A stretch of DNA of 64,000 nucleotides from Paramecium pentaurelia (lineage: Eukaryota > Ciliophora > Oligohymenophorea > Peniculida > Parameciidae): assembly GCA_905183005.1 (NCBI GenBank), contig CAJJDO010000005.1, positions 580,641-644,640 on the forward strand, written 5' to 3'. Position 1 is the stretch's first letter; the number at the start of each line of letters is the position of its first letter. Positions 45,023 to 56,429 of the stretch are shown piece after piece. The notes under the pieces are model-generated. The model did no database searches and was not told the origin of the DNA. It was given only the letters and a program-made list of their open reading frames with translations. A program made the translations under genes and the position numbers.

Positions 45023-46793
45023 ATGTCCCAATTCTTACAACCAACCATCTTATTATTGAGAGAAGGCACAGACACATCATAAGGAAGAGCTTAAATAGTG
45101 TCTAACATCAATGCTGTGTAAGCTGTGGCTGATGTGGTAAAAAGTACCCTTGGTCCAAGAGGAATGGATAAAATGATTCAAACAGGTCCAAAAGTTACCA
45201 TTTCTAATGATGGAGCGACAATTCTAAATTTATTAGAGGTTGTCCATCCAGCAGCTAGAGTCTTAGTTGACATTGCCAAATCCCAAGATGATGAAGTTGG
45301 TGATGGTACAACATCCACAACATTGTTGGCTGCAGAATTGCTAAAAGAAGCTAAGCCATTTATTGAAGAAGGAATTCATCCACAAATAGTGATCTAAGGA
45401 TATAGAAAGGCTTTGGAATTAGCATTAGAAAAATTAGAAGGATTCTCAATAAATATTTCTCGAGATTCTCCAGAAGATAAGAGAGACACTTTATTGAAAT
45501 GTGCTTAAACAGCTTTGAATTCAAAATTAGTATAATAATAATAATTAATATTAATTAGTTAGCCAATACTAAATAATTCTTTAGTGAATTAGTTGTATCA
45601 GCAGTTGAGAAGTTGGACCCAAATATTTTAGATAGAGATTTAATTGGAATCAAGAATGTCACAGGAGGAAGTGTAACTGATTCATTTTTAGTTGATGGAG
45701 TTGCATTCAAGAAAACATTTTCATATGCTGGTTTTGAATAATAACCAAAGAGATTTGAAAATCCTAAAATTTGTTTATTAAATTTAGAATTAGAACTTAA
45801 AAGTGAAAAGGAAAATGCAGAAATTAGAATTGAAAAACCAGAAGAATATCAATAAATTGTAGATGCTGAATGGGCTTTGATTTATGAAAAATTAGAAATT
45901 ATTGTTAAAGCAGGTGCCTAAATTGTATTATCTAAACTTCCTATAGGAGATTTAGCTACACAATATTTTGCTGACAGAAATATCTTTTGTGCTGGAAGAG
46001 TTCCTTAAGAAGATCTTCTTAGAGTTTAAAAAGTAATTAAATCAATTATTTAAATCAGGCTACTGGAGGTTAAGTATAAACAACTGTAAATGGTTTAAAT
46101 CCAGAGACATTTGGTACATGTGGATTATTCGAAGAAGTTTAAGTTGGAGCAGAAAGATATAACTTATTTAAAAATTGTCCATAAGTATTATATTTATAAA
46201 TTATAAATCTTAGTCTAGAACAGCAACCATAGTTTTAAGAGGTGGAGCAGAATAATTTATTTAAGAAGCTGAAAGATCTTTAAATGATGCTATTATGATT
46301 GTTAGAAGATGTTTCAAAGCCAATAAAATTGTAGCTGGAGGAGGTGCTATAGAATTAGAATTGTCTAGATATCTTAGACATTATGCTAGATCTGTTACTG
46401 GCAAAACATAATATATTGTTAATTCCTATGCTAAAGCATTAGAAGTTATTCCAAGAACAATTGCTGAAAATGCTGGATTAAATTCAATTGAAATTATGAA
46501 TAAACTTAGATAAAGACATGCTCAAGGTGGAGAAGAAGGTAGATGGTATGGAGTAGATATCAATGGATAATCAGGAGTATGTGATACTCATTCTTCTTTT
46601 GTTTGGGAACCAAGTTTAGTCAAAAGAAACGCTCTTTGTTCAGCAACAGAGGTTTTTATTTATATTTATTTTATAGGCTGCTTGTGCAATTTTATCTATT
46701 GATGAAACAGTTAAAAATCCAAAATCTGATTAAGATACAAAAATGAAACCTAAAGGATAACCAGGTAGACCACCTATGGGAATGAGAAGATGA
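45023..46793 (+). CDS. CCT7: Chaperonin CCT subunit eta
   Basis: One of eight subunits of the cytosolic TRiC/CCT folding ring (actin, tubulin and others). 553 aa after introns of 29, 26, 29 and 25 nt. Strong eta identity: LLREGTDTSQGRAQIVSNIN, TLGPRGMDKM, ISNDGATILNLLEVVHPAA, the ATPase motif GDGTTS, KTFSYAGFEQQPKRFENPKI, LSKLPIGDLATQYFADRNIF, VAGGGAIELELSRYLRHYAR and HAQGGEEGRWYGVDINGQ. The last intron starts GTTTTT rather than GTA. Complete and clearly functional. Confidence 0.97.
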
Positions 46794-46884
46794 ATTTCAT
46801 ATTATAAATAACATATATATAAATGAATTTTGTAGCTATTTATTAAATATTCTGGTTTTGATGATAACAATATGTATATTTAAA

Positions 46885-47121
46885 TCATTCTTCTCTTAAA
46901 GGTACAATTGCAGGTGCAACAATTTTTAGTACCTCAACCATTCTCCTGTGACAATTCAATACAGCTTGATGATCGCTATCTTAAAATTTACCAACAGGTC
47001 TTTAACCTAATTATTCAATTTATTTTTAACCTGTAATCTATTTATAGCATACTCTGAATAATCTATTTACTGTCTCTTGATTTGCAATTGATAAGATACG
47101 GTCTGCTTGAGGTTCACTCAT
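46885..47121 (-). CDS. Small hypothetical protein (78 aa)
   Basis: Intron-free, MSEPQADRILSIANQETVNR to TGA 46887-46885. Mainly helical (LFRVCYKQITGQKQIEQLG, NCHRRMVEVLKIVAPAIVPL). Only two Cys, so not a twin-CX3C Tim. The size and non-repetitive sequence suggest a conserved small subunit, perhaps mitochondrial, but I do not recognise it. Confidence 0.6.
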
Positions 47122-47152
47122 CCTTCAAAATTTAATTTATATATTTAATAAA

Positions 47153-49171
47153 TCAAGAATTTGGATATATTTTATACTCTACACTTAGCTTTTTCTAAGA
47201 TTTGTATTCTTAACTATTATAAAACATTATGCTATCCATATTTTCAATAACAGATGTCTAAATTAAATTAAATCAATTACATTAGCTTTTAAACTAATTC
47301 TAATATGATTTAGAATTTAAGGTCCTTATTTCTTAATGCCTATAAGATTCAAAATCAATTTTCCTTTCTATTATTGAAGTAATTGTTTGGCCTATAATTA
47401 ATAAATATTTGTACCTTCCAAGTAATTTATTTATCATTTACATTTTATGCTACTGGGATTGTTTTTAAATCATCAAATTCTATATCTTTTTCTAGATTCA
47501 CTTCAATAATGATATCTTGCAATGGAGCTTACCATTAATCATTTACCTTATATTGAAGACAATAACTGGCAAATGATTATACACATTCCAATCTATACAA
47601 AAAAATAACTGGTATCCTTTATTAAGTAAATGCTTTTGTTGGAATGATATAATCAATGATTCCTTTTGGAACCTTGTAATTAGCATTTTTGATAACCATT
47701 TTATAACTATTCTCATTCAATTATTATAAATCTAATGAATTTGGAGTGATCCTTCTTTAACATCCTTAATTATCTTACCAATATTGTCCCAAAAGTTAAA
47801 GATTAGATTAATCATCAAATATGAAATCTCCATCTAAAGCAATTTATCCAAATATTTTGAGTTCTTTCAATCTACCATCTTTCTAAGCAATCACCATTTT
47901 CTCAAGCATTTTTAAACAAGGTTCATTTTATTTTAATGGAGATAAATTTAAAAATGATAAATCAGGACCAGAACTTTGTTCAATTTAGACTTGTATTTAA
48001 TGACTTGATCTATCATCTAAATCTAGTAGATCATTTGCATTTTATTATAATTTTGGTTTTACTTAAATAGAGTTAGTTCTTGATTATTCTTCATTAGAAT
48101 TTGAGGCTTACTATATCTAGATTTTAGAAACTTCAATAGAAGTAAAGTTCTCTCCATAATCTAGTAAATTAATTTATCTGTTATTTTACTATTAAAGTGA
48201 CTTTGATGATTATTGTTTATTTTGTTAATTAGATTAATCCTATTGTCCACCTACTCTTTACATCTAACCTTAAAAAATAAGTTTCATAATTTGCATATCC
48301 GAACTACTTATACCTTTATATTGATTTACTAATTATGTAGATTTTTATGTATGTGATTTATATTAAGTATTAGGTTTTTATGGTTTATATTTTTGGAAGA
48401 TATTTTCTTTATGAACTTACTTACTCTTCATTTTAAATGCACAATCATATAGATTCTTTTTGTATTTTTATTTCCATTATAATTCTTCTTAATTTGACTT
48501 AGATTCATCTAAATTAGTAATTGGTTTAATAAATATATTAATAATATCTATTTCTTTTTCAATAATTTATTATTTTTTAGCATATTTTAGAGGTATATTT
48601 GCAATTAGATTTTTTTCAATTGTTGCTTATAGTGATGAGAACTTTTAAAGATGATCACAATCTGTAATACATTTAGATGATGTTGGAACTTTAAGTGTTA
48701 AATTAAATTATAATTTTTGAGGTAAAAATTCTTTAGTGTATAAAAATTCTTCTAATAAGAGCAGCATCTAAGAATAGAATAGAAAGTTACTTCTTAATAT
48801 TTCTTAGTTGTAATTTCTTATTTATAATTTGTAGAATAGAATTCTGCTAATATTTTAATAGCTTCATATCCCAAAAATAAATCATTTCGCTATATAATAA
48901 CTAAAAATATTGCCTAAATTGATTAAGTTAATTGTTATTACATCTTTATTTACATTGCATATAGAAAGATAATTTAAATCCAAAACAATTGATCTATCTA
49001 TCTTTTTTCCTGCCTCTAAATGATTAATTGATGAATACTAATCTAACTAAGAATATAATTATAAATATCCTTAGAATGTTGTAATGATAATTCATGAGAA
49101 TAATCATTTGATGAGACAACAAAGATATTTTGTCCTCTTTTATTTTGAATGATGATTGAACATATTTTCAT
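47153..49171 (-). CDS. Longin plus mu-homology-domain coat subunit (delta-COP-like)
   Basis: 632 aa after five introns (23, 28, 23, 23 and 23 nt), 633 codons exactly. The N-terminal ~140 residues are a longin-like domain (MKICSIIIQNKRGQNIFVV, LFLGYEAIKILAEFYSTNY). A Gln/Ser-rich linker of ~200 residues follows, then a mu-homology domain: KMLEKMVIAQKDGRLKELKI, YKMVIKNANYKVPKGIIDYI and ITWKAKQ near the end. Domain order fits delta-COP of COPI, the AP mu subunits or the TSET TCUP subunit; the KDGRLKELKIFGQIAL block fits delta-COP best. It works in vesicle coat assembly. Confidence 0.72.
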
Positions 49172-49527
49172 AGTTTTGTATTATATTAAATAAATATATT
49201 TTCTTTATTCTCTTTGTTTTAATCTCTTATTCTAATTTTTTCTCTACTTTTACATCTATCTGCTGTTCTTAATTTGAATTCTTTGAACTCTGTAAGTGGT
49301 TTGTTAGACTTGAAGATCTAGAATTTAACAGGATTGATTTGCATCTTTGGTTTTGATTTTGATTTAATCTACTAAATAGGTTATTTAATTTTTTAATTGC
49401 TTAATTCAATTGATTATGATCTATATCTATGAGATAGATTAGTAAAGTAGGAAGATCTTTTGATTTCACTTTAACTAATTGAATAATGAAGTGATTGAGT
49501 TTCTATTTATCTTGCTTTTCTAAACAT
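49168..49527 (-). CDS. Small basic TPX2-motif-like protein (119 aa)
   Basis: Intron-free, MFRKARQIETQSLHYSISQS to TGA 49170-49168. Very basic. The segment NKPLTEFKEFKLRTADRCKS resembles the TPX2/targeting motif (K-x-LT-x-P-x-x-F-x-L-x-T-x-x-R) found in microtubule-binding proteins. Its stop codon overlaps the start codon of the downstream coat-subunit gene (ATGA). Microtubule binding is inferred from the motif alone. Confidence 0.55.
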
Positions 49528-49576
49528 TTTGTAATCAAATTTAAATTATTAAATTAACATCTCTATTTAATTTAAT

Positions 49577-50123
49577 ATGTAAAAAGTTATCACACCTGAA
49601 ATTGTGAGAACATTTACAAATCCATGTGATAAATTTTTATGCAAACCCTCAGAAGAAATTAAATTTATTAAATTTATACTCAGAGATGCTGATGATAATT
49701 TTATTTTATTTGACTTTGATAATGATGAAGATAATTAATAATAAGAAGTTTTGAGTTATTAATTTACACCTTAATATTTTGATATCAAAACATTAGGAGC
49801 AACTAAAATATTCAAGACCTTCGATAAGCCATTAAAGAATTTGCTACTTATTGATAGGTATTTAATAAAATCAATCTAGATTCTATTTTAAAAACAATCT
49901 CATTAAAGAATATGAATTTCGCTTTCCTTTTTGCATACCACATTCAACAAATACTTGGGAATCAATGTATGATTAACCTGCTTTAGGTGCTAATCTAAAA
50001 GATTAAATGCTTCTAAATCCATGGGAAACAAGAAGTGATACATTTCTATTTATAGATGGAAAATTAGCTAATCATGAAAGAATAGAGTATGATTTTAGTG
50101 GAGATTAAGAAGATTTTGATTGA
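49577..50123 (+). CDS. UNC119: UNC119-like lipid-binding chaperone
   Basis: Carries myristoylated proteins, typically to cilia, with release by ARL3. 174 aa after a 22-nt intron. GMP-PDE-delta-type immunoglobulin fold: MQKVITPEIVRTFTNPC, IKFIKFILRDADDNFILFDF, EYEFRFPFCIPHSTNTWESM, and LLNPWETRSDTFLFIDGKLA with the C-terminal strand RIEYDFSGD. The order and the ITPE/ETRSD blocks favour UNC119 over PDE6D. Makes sense in a heavily ciliated cell. Confidence 0.87.
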
Positions 50124-50158
50124 AATATACATAGTTTGTATTGACTTTAATTAAATTA

Positions 50159-50707
50159 ATGAATTCATTGCAATAAAAGTTGAAGCTTAATATTGGTACT
50201 CAAACCAAAACTGATAGTTCCTTACTGCCTGATATTGTTTAAAAGAGTCCTAGAATGGTACTTAGAAATCTACAATCAACTAAATTAAGGAGTTAAGAGT
50301 ATATAAGCACAGATAGAATAATAGAAATGAAGGATGCGATTGTATCTAATCATTCAAGATAGACATCCTTATAAAAAATGAATTTATCTTAATGTAAATA
50401 CAGAATTAATAAATTGGCTAATGATGATAATCGTGTTTGTCTACCTAATTTTAAGAAATGGAATAAGGAAAAAGCTAAAAAAATGTTATGCGATTATATC
50501 AAATTAAACAATAAATATACAAATAAAATAATTGTTAAATTACCTGAATATGAGAAAAGAGCTCCATTTATAACAGAATAATTTTCATTTATTGAGAAAA
50601 TACTACCTCATAATTAAAAGTTTAAAAAATAATTAGGGTTTAGTGAAGAAAGTATTTTAAGAAATAATTTGTTACTTGAAAAAATCCTATTAGAAAGATT
50701 ATTATGA
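50159..50707 (+). CDS. Hypothetical basic protein (182 aa)
   Basis: Intron-free, MNSLQQKLKLNIGTQTKTDS to TGA 50705-50707. Basic and mostly helical (NFKKWNKEKAKKMLCDYIKL, FSFIEKILPHNQKFKKQLGF, NNLLLEKILLERLL). Starts only 35 nt after the UNC119 gene on the same strand. No family recognised. Confidence 0.65.
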
Positions 50708-50798
50708 ATTCTGGTTTTATACTATTTATGTATTATTATTATGTAATTATCTCAATCGGTGAAATAAAAGAAATCATGGGCTGCATTATCATATAATC

Positions 50799-51190
50799 TC
50801 ATGCAGAAACAACCAACTATTTCATAGTAAAATGCTTACGTCCATAACTAAACACAGCAGGGAACCAGAAATTTCTAATATTCTTTCTATACCATGCACC
50901 ATAGAAAAGTCTTTTGAATAAGTATTCTTTAGGTCCTCCAAACATATAATGGAAATTGTGGTGTTGATTAGATAATGATCTTGAGTGTTAAATGAACCCC
51001 TAATAATTTAAATATATTATTTTACTCTCTCATAATTAAATTTGTCATGATAATTAGACAAATTGTTCTTGCTATTATGTGCCATATACTCTGCTCTCTC
51101 AGGTAAATGTCTCAAACCACCTCTGAATGTTCTGAATTCATCAGATTTGTATTCACTAACATATGTTAATCCTGCACCTTTGGCGTTCAT
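50799..51190 (-). CDS. Hypothetical protein (121 aa), perhaps mitochondrial
   Basis: One 26-nt intron; MNAKGAGLTYVSEYKSDEFR to TGA 50801-50799. Aromatic- and Arg-rich (FRGGLRHLPERAEYM, GGPKEYLFKRLFYGAWYRKN, RNFWFPAVFSYGRKHFTMK). Such short Arg/Trp/Tyr-rich proteins are common among ciliate-specific subunits of respiratory complexes, but this is only a guess. Family not recognised. Confidence 0.55.
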
Positions 51191-51401
51191 TTTTTTATTT
51201 AAGATATTAATTATTTAATTCAATAAGTTAAAGCCAATATGAAAATATTATCATAATTATTGTATAAACCTTATGTATAATCTACATTAATATGAGCATA
51301 TAATATAACACTATAAAGTTTATGTTTACCCTATAATTTTTAAATCACTTATGAATAAAGTATTTTAGAAAAAGTATAATTTAATTTATATATATACATA
51401 A

Positions 51402-52265
51402 ATGTCATTTAATTATGCTTATTAACCTGAATTGATAAGAGCATCATAAAAGGATTCAGAGATGATTCAATAGATCTATCAAAATATATGCAATCTTTTG
51501 GAATATTTTGTTTCAACTAGATAAATCTATAATAAAATCAATACAATCAAAATGTTAAGTAATCTTACTTATTATTTGTTGACATATTTTCGAGAAGTCA
51601 AAACTATAGGAGAAGAATATACAAATATATAAGTTTTTAATTATTCTGATTATGATGATCATTTTGTACCTTTATAAAAAAGAAGGAAAGTGTTATTTAT
51701 AATTTTATAATTACTCTCATTTTCTATTTCAAAGATAAGATCTAGATAAATAATGTATTAGCAATAACATTAGACAAATAAAATACTTAAGAATTTGCCA
51801 GATATAAATGATTTATTAGAAGGGATTTAAGACTTTCATTTAGCCTTATTTTTAATACAAGGCTCTTATTTTGAAATAAGCAAAAGATTAACTAAAATCT
51901 AATTTATTTTTAATAGAATACCACCAAATCACAATATTAAGTATAAAAGAATTGGTTAAGCTTATTTAATATTATTGATTTTGTAATTTATTAAATATTT
52001 GTATAACTTTATTTTGAAGATTAAGAATGAAAATATGAAAGATCAAGTTAATAAAGAAAGAAATATAACAACAAATGAGAATAATGATAAATTTACATAA
52101 TGTTTAATTTGTTATGATAATGCAACAAATGTAACATGTACTCCATGTGGACATTTATATTGTTGGGATTGCATAATGTAATAAATAATTTTGAAACAAT
52201 AATGTCCTATATGTAGATAGGATTGTCATGTTTAATAATTAATATAATTGTACAATTATAATTGA
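51402..52265 (+). CDS. PEX10: Peroxisome biogenesis factor 10 (RING E3)
   Basis: Peroxisomal membrane ubiquitin ligase that, with PEX2 and PEX12, recycles the PEX5 import receptor. 287 aa, intron-free. The N-terminal Pex2/Pex12 region includes YQPELIRASQKDSEMI and EVKTIGEEYTNIQ. Two to three membrane helices include AYLILLILQFIKYLYNFIL. The C-terminal RING has all ligands: CLICYDNATNVTCTPCGHLY, CWDCI and CPICRQ. Complete. Confidence 0.88.
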
Positions 52266-52314
52266 ATAATAATAAATTTTAACCGAATAATATAATTTTT
52301 AACGTATAATTAAA

Positions 52315-53348
52315 ATGATCCACGATCAGTATAGATTCTTCGGCAAAGAATTGGTTAATTCATCAGGTGAATTCTAAAAGGAAAATACAGACAGAAATAA
52401 ACCAAAGCATCTTACTGTATTACCTAGATATCTTAAACTAAATTTATGGTAAGAAGAGAAGGAAAATAAAATAGAAGTTGAAAATAACATTCATTAATTA
52501 TGTTCTTTTGATTAATAAATGATTAAAGATCCTTAATTCACATCATTATATAATTAAGAGATATTTACTTATTTGTTGAGTTAAGAAGAAAAATATTTAG
52601 TTAGTAATAATTATATGAATGAATAATAACAACCTGATTTAAATGCAAGAATGAGAGCAATTCTATTAGATTGGTTAATTGATGTTCATCTTAAATTTAA
52701 ATTAAGAGATGAAACATTATATGTTACAACATATTTAATAGATAGATTTCTAAATCTTAAGACTACAACTAGATAATAACTTTAATTAGTTGGAGTAGCT
52801 TCATTATTTATAGCTTGTAAATATGAAGAAATATATCCACCTGATTTGAAAGATTTTGTGTATATCACTGATAATGCTTACACAAAATAAGATGTTCTTG
52901 ATATGGAAGGATAAATATTATAAACATTAGACTTTTCAATTACATAACCATCAAGTTATTGTTTTCTTTAAAGATTTGGTAGAATTTCAGGATTAGATAA
53001 TAAGAATTTATATTTAGCTTAATATCTTTTAGAATTATCAATGATTGATATGAAATTTATGAATTACAAACCATCATTTCTGTCTGCAGCAGCTATTTAT
53101 CTTGTACATAAAATAAGGTATCAGAAATATATTTTCATAGGAAGACTCCTTAATCTTGGAATGAAGAGATGTAAAAAATGACAGGTTATAATGAATAGGA
53201 ACTTAGATATTGTGCTAAAGAAATGTGTCTTATATTATAATCATCAGACAAATCAAATTTATAAGCTGTTAGAAAAAAGTTTGCTTAACCTAAATATTTA
53301 GAAGTATCACGTATTAGAGTGGAAAGATAGGTTAAGTAATAAAAATGA
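52315..53348 (+). CDS. B-type cyclin
   Basis: Activates a CDK for mitosis. 336 aa after a 23-nt intron. The cyclin box begins after QEIFTYLLSQEEKYL and contains the hallmark MRAILLDWLIDVHLKFKLRD, with YVTTYLIDRFL and LVGVASLFIACKYEEIYPPD. The second fold has YKPSFLSAAAIYLVHKI. No clear RxxL destruction box in the short N-terminus, though PRYLKLNL may be one. Good match to ciliate B-type cyclins. Confidence 0.9.
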
Positions 53349-53397
53349 ATAATGAATTCATTTCTAGTTAAAATATTAAACATTTATAAATTTAATA

Positions 53398-54956
53398 TCA
53401 ATTTTTTTATGACACTGATCTTCTTTTTGTATTTGTTACTTATATTATATAATTATTATTAGAATACAAGAGATTTTTTAATCTTTATTGTAATTTATCT
53501 TAATAGATTTAATAACCATCACTAATTATTCCTAATTATTAAAAATTTTGATTATTATTAATACTATTAGATTTATTGTTGTTATTACTTTTATTTAAAT
53601 TATTTTAATTTTAGCTAACAGAATTATATGAAGGAAAGAAGGAATTTTAAGTTTGAGATAATTTTGAAGCTTATTAAATTTATTTCATAAATGGAGTTTT
53701 ATTATTATTTGTTTTGCTTAATGATCTTTATTTATATGAATGTTAAGAAATACTATCAGATCTATTATGATTATTTTCAGTATGAACTCTATTACCATTC
53801 TAATAAATTCGAGATTTAGTAGTTGTAAATTATAAACTATTTCTTAACTTTTTCATAAAGTTAAACTTATTATTTTCAAAATTAATTAGATTTTCTTTAA
53901 TCTTGTTTAATTTAGCTTTTTTCATTAATTTATTTTTAATTAAATAATAACATGTAGTTTATGTACAATGTTTATTCTACTCTAATTATTAAAATAAATT
54001 AACTGTTTCTATTTGATTATCTTCCAACTCTTTAATAATTAAATGTATAGGAATATCCTCAGGTACTTTTAAATATTCATTTTCAAATATTAGATTTTAT
54101 GATTCTAAGAAATTCATTAATTCATTAAGTGTAATTCGTTTATTTGGATCAACATTAAGCATTGTTTCTAATAATGAACAAACTTACTATGAAATTGGAA
54201 AATTGATTTAAAATTGTGATTTCTTAATTTTATTTTTTAAATCATTATTATTAGTTATATTATCAAATGGCAATTAACCTTATAACATTTAATATAATAT
54301 TAATCCTAAACACCACATATCATATTTTTATCCATCAAATTCATAGTATAATGAATTTAACATTTCTGGAGATTAATATGATAATTTAATGGTAGAATAA
54401 TCTTTATTTGCTTATTAATCTATTTTAATAGCCTGACTAAAATCAATAATCTTAGGCTTTCCATTTTATAATACTATGTTCTCTAATCTTAATCTACAAT
54501 GAACTATATTATTTTCATGTAAATAAGAAACTCCTTTGGCAATTTACTATAAATATATCAATGATTATGCCTCTGAAAATCAATAAATTATAATTATGAT
54601 ACTTTTAACATTAATTTAGTTTATGTTTGAGGTCATCTCCTTCTCCAAATTCAAAAATCATGTAAATATTGTATGTAGATTCCAAAATCTATATTAACTT
54701 ATTCAAATTACTTCATATAATTGTATAACATTCTAATGCTTGACTTGTCTAAGTATTTAAATTTCATTTTCAAGGTTTTACAAATCTCTATTTAATTTTA
54801 GATTCTTTTTCTCTAATATTTTGATTAACACTTTTTCATTTACTAATTAGTGTTTTGCAGTTACAATTTTTCCATATTTACCATTTCCTAATAACTAATC
54901 TTATCCATAATTATAATTTCGATACCTATAATATAATGTTATATTTAAAAAGACAT
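53398..54956 (-). CDS. Protein kinase-fold pseudokinase, start uncertain
   Basis: The kinase fold is clear: GNGKYGKIVTAKH (P-loop), VLIKILEKK (Lys present), MIFEFGEGDDL hinge, SPEM and DMWCLGLILYQMLQGQLPFD. The catalytic loop reads VHCRLRLENIV instead of HRDxKxxN, so the catalytic Asp is Arg or absent; DFG is DFS. About 200 Asn/Lys/Ser-rich residues follow to the stop 53400-53398. Introns of 23 and perhaps 37 nt. From ATG 54956 one base is missing before YRNYNYGQDQLLG, so the true start is not certain. Closest by feel to CAMK/ULK-like kinases; a scaffold role is inferred. Confidence 0.68.
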
Positions 54957-55151
54957 TAAATTATATAATCAATTATTTAACAAAATGCAAATCATCATTT
55001 CTTCAATTTTTGTTCTCTATTTAATAGTATCCTATAAATATTAATCTTATTTATAATTACTATACACATTTTTATATATATTAGAATTCATTTAAATATA
55101 CTCTATTAAAGAATCTCTAATATGTATATAATATATTAAATTTATAATAAA

Positions 55152-55542
55152 TCATCTTCTACTAAGCAATGAAGAAACAGAAGAAACTATCTTTTTGGTA
55201 TCATCATCTATGTTTGCATAATTGTCTTTTGCAATTTTAACAAACTTTGTTATTTTACTATTACAATCAGTCAAACATTATCTTTCTTTATCATTCATCC
55301 ATTCATTTTAGATATCAATACATTAATTGGTACATTATTCATAAAAGAAATCCTCGATTTCTTAAAAATCCATAAAATCTTATACATTTCATTTGAATAT
55401 AGGCTCCTAAATAGGTAGCAAGTGCTCTTTGATCAATTTAGCCTCGACTCTATCTTATTTTAAGTTCTTTCTATTAATGGAGATTTTATTGCTATTCAGC
55501 AAGTTTCTAATCAAATAATTTCTTTCGATAAGATGAAAACAT
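55152..55542 (-). CDS. Small Tim chaperone (twin CX3C)
   Basis: Intermembrane-space chaperone family (Tim8/9/10/13) guiding hydrophobic precursors in mitochondria. 121 aa with a 25-nt intron. The twin CX3C motifs are CTNQC and CLTDC, 16 residues apart, in EDFFYEQCTNQCIDIQNEW and ERQCLTDCNSKITKFVK. The N-terminus (MFSSYRKKLFDQKLAEQQQ) is longer than usual; translation could also begin at an internal Met just before the motif. Which Tim it is cannot be said. Confidence 0.82.
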
Positions 55543-55563
55543 ATAACCACAAAATTAAATTTA

Positions 55564-56071
55564 ATGTTATAAACTTATATAAATAGATTTCTAATAAGTA
55601 TAGAGTTGTATAATTTAGAATTTGGAATTATTAAAAAGGATGAATCATTTATAGTGAGAGAGGAAATCAGAGAAAATGCAACATGGAGTGATTTAAGATA
55701 GAATCGAATTAAATAGATAAAAGATGATCTTGAAAGTGGAAATATTAATGTTGATTAAGAGATAATTGAATAATCAGGATAAACTCTACTTACATAGAGT
55801 ATTGTGATTGATAGATATGAAATATTCTTATTATGTTTATTATATAAAGGTAAAGCTTTTTATAAATCTAGCCAATGTAAATTAATAAACTTATGAGGGA
55901 ATGAGTCCAGTACATTTGGCAGCAAGTTTAGGAAGATTGAAGATGCTATAGGATTTAAAATTATATGGAGCTCAATTTGATGCTAAAGATGAATTAGGTA
56001 TGACACCATTAGATAGAGCAATATTATACAATCATAGTGAAGTTATAGAGTTTTTGAAATAAAAATAATGA
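55564..56071 (+). CDS. Short ankyrin-repeat protein (161 aa)
   Basis: ATG 55564 (MLQTYINRFLISIELYNLEF), one 22-nt intron, TGA 56069-56071, 162 codons. Three repeats in the second half: GQTLLTQSIVIDRYEIFLLC, EGMSPVHLAASLGRLKMLQD, LGMTPLDRAILYNHSEVIEF. A 21-nt GTA...TAG segment near the start is in frame and could be another intron. Diverges from the Tim gene with a 21-nt gap between start codons. Confidence 0.78.
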
Positions 56072-56429
56072 AGATTATTTTAATTTATAAGTTCTTTCAA
56101 AAATAACAATTATTTATACAATCATTAAACTATGTTATATATGATAGAATATTTTGTAAATTGAAAATATATTATAAAAAATAATAAATTAAATATATAA
56201 TTTTTTATGAATATATATTAAATGTGAGAAAAATGGAATAATTATTATAGTAATAATTTAAGATATAAGGTAATTAAAAGTAATAATAAAATTTATAATT
56301 TTTATATGATTTACAAAAATAATAAAATAAATTAAAAAATAGAAAAGTCTTAGACAGATAATATAATGATTTTAATATCTTGATTTAATACTATGTGTAT
56401 TTTGAATAATTTTATTTAATATTATGTCT
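56072..56429. other. Intergenic, no gene seen
   Basis: Convergent 3' region between the ankyrin gene and the M16 protease, nearly all A/T. No coding signal on either strand. Confidence 0.55.

Noticed and set aside
45125..45397. 90-aa chaperonin fragment as a stand-alone gene or pseudogene
   Set aside because: With TAA/TAG read as Gln and four short introns removed, it is part of a complete 553-aa CCT7.
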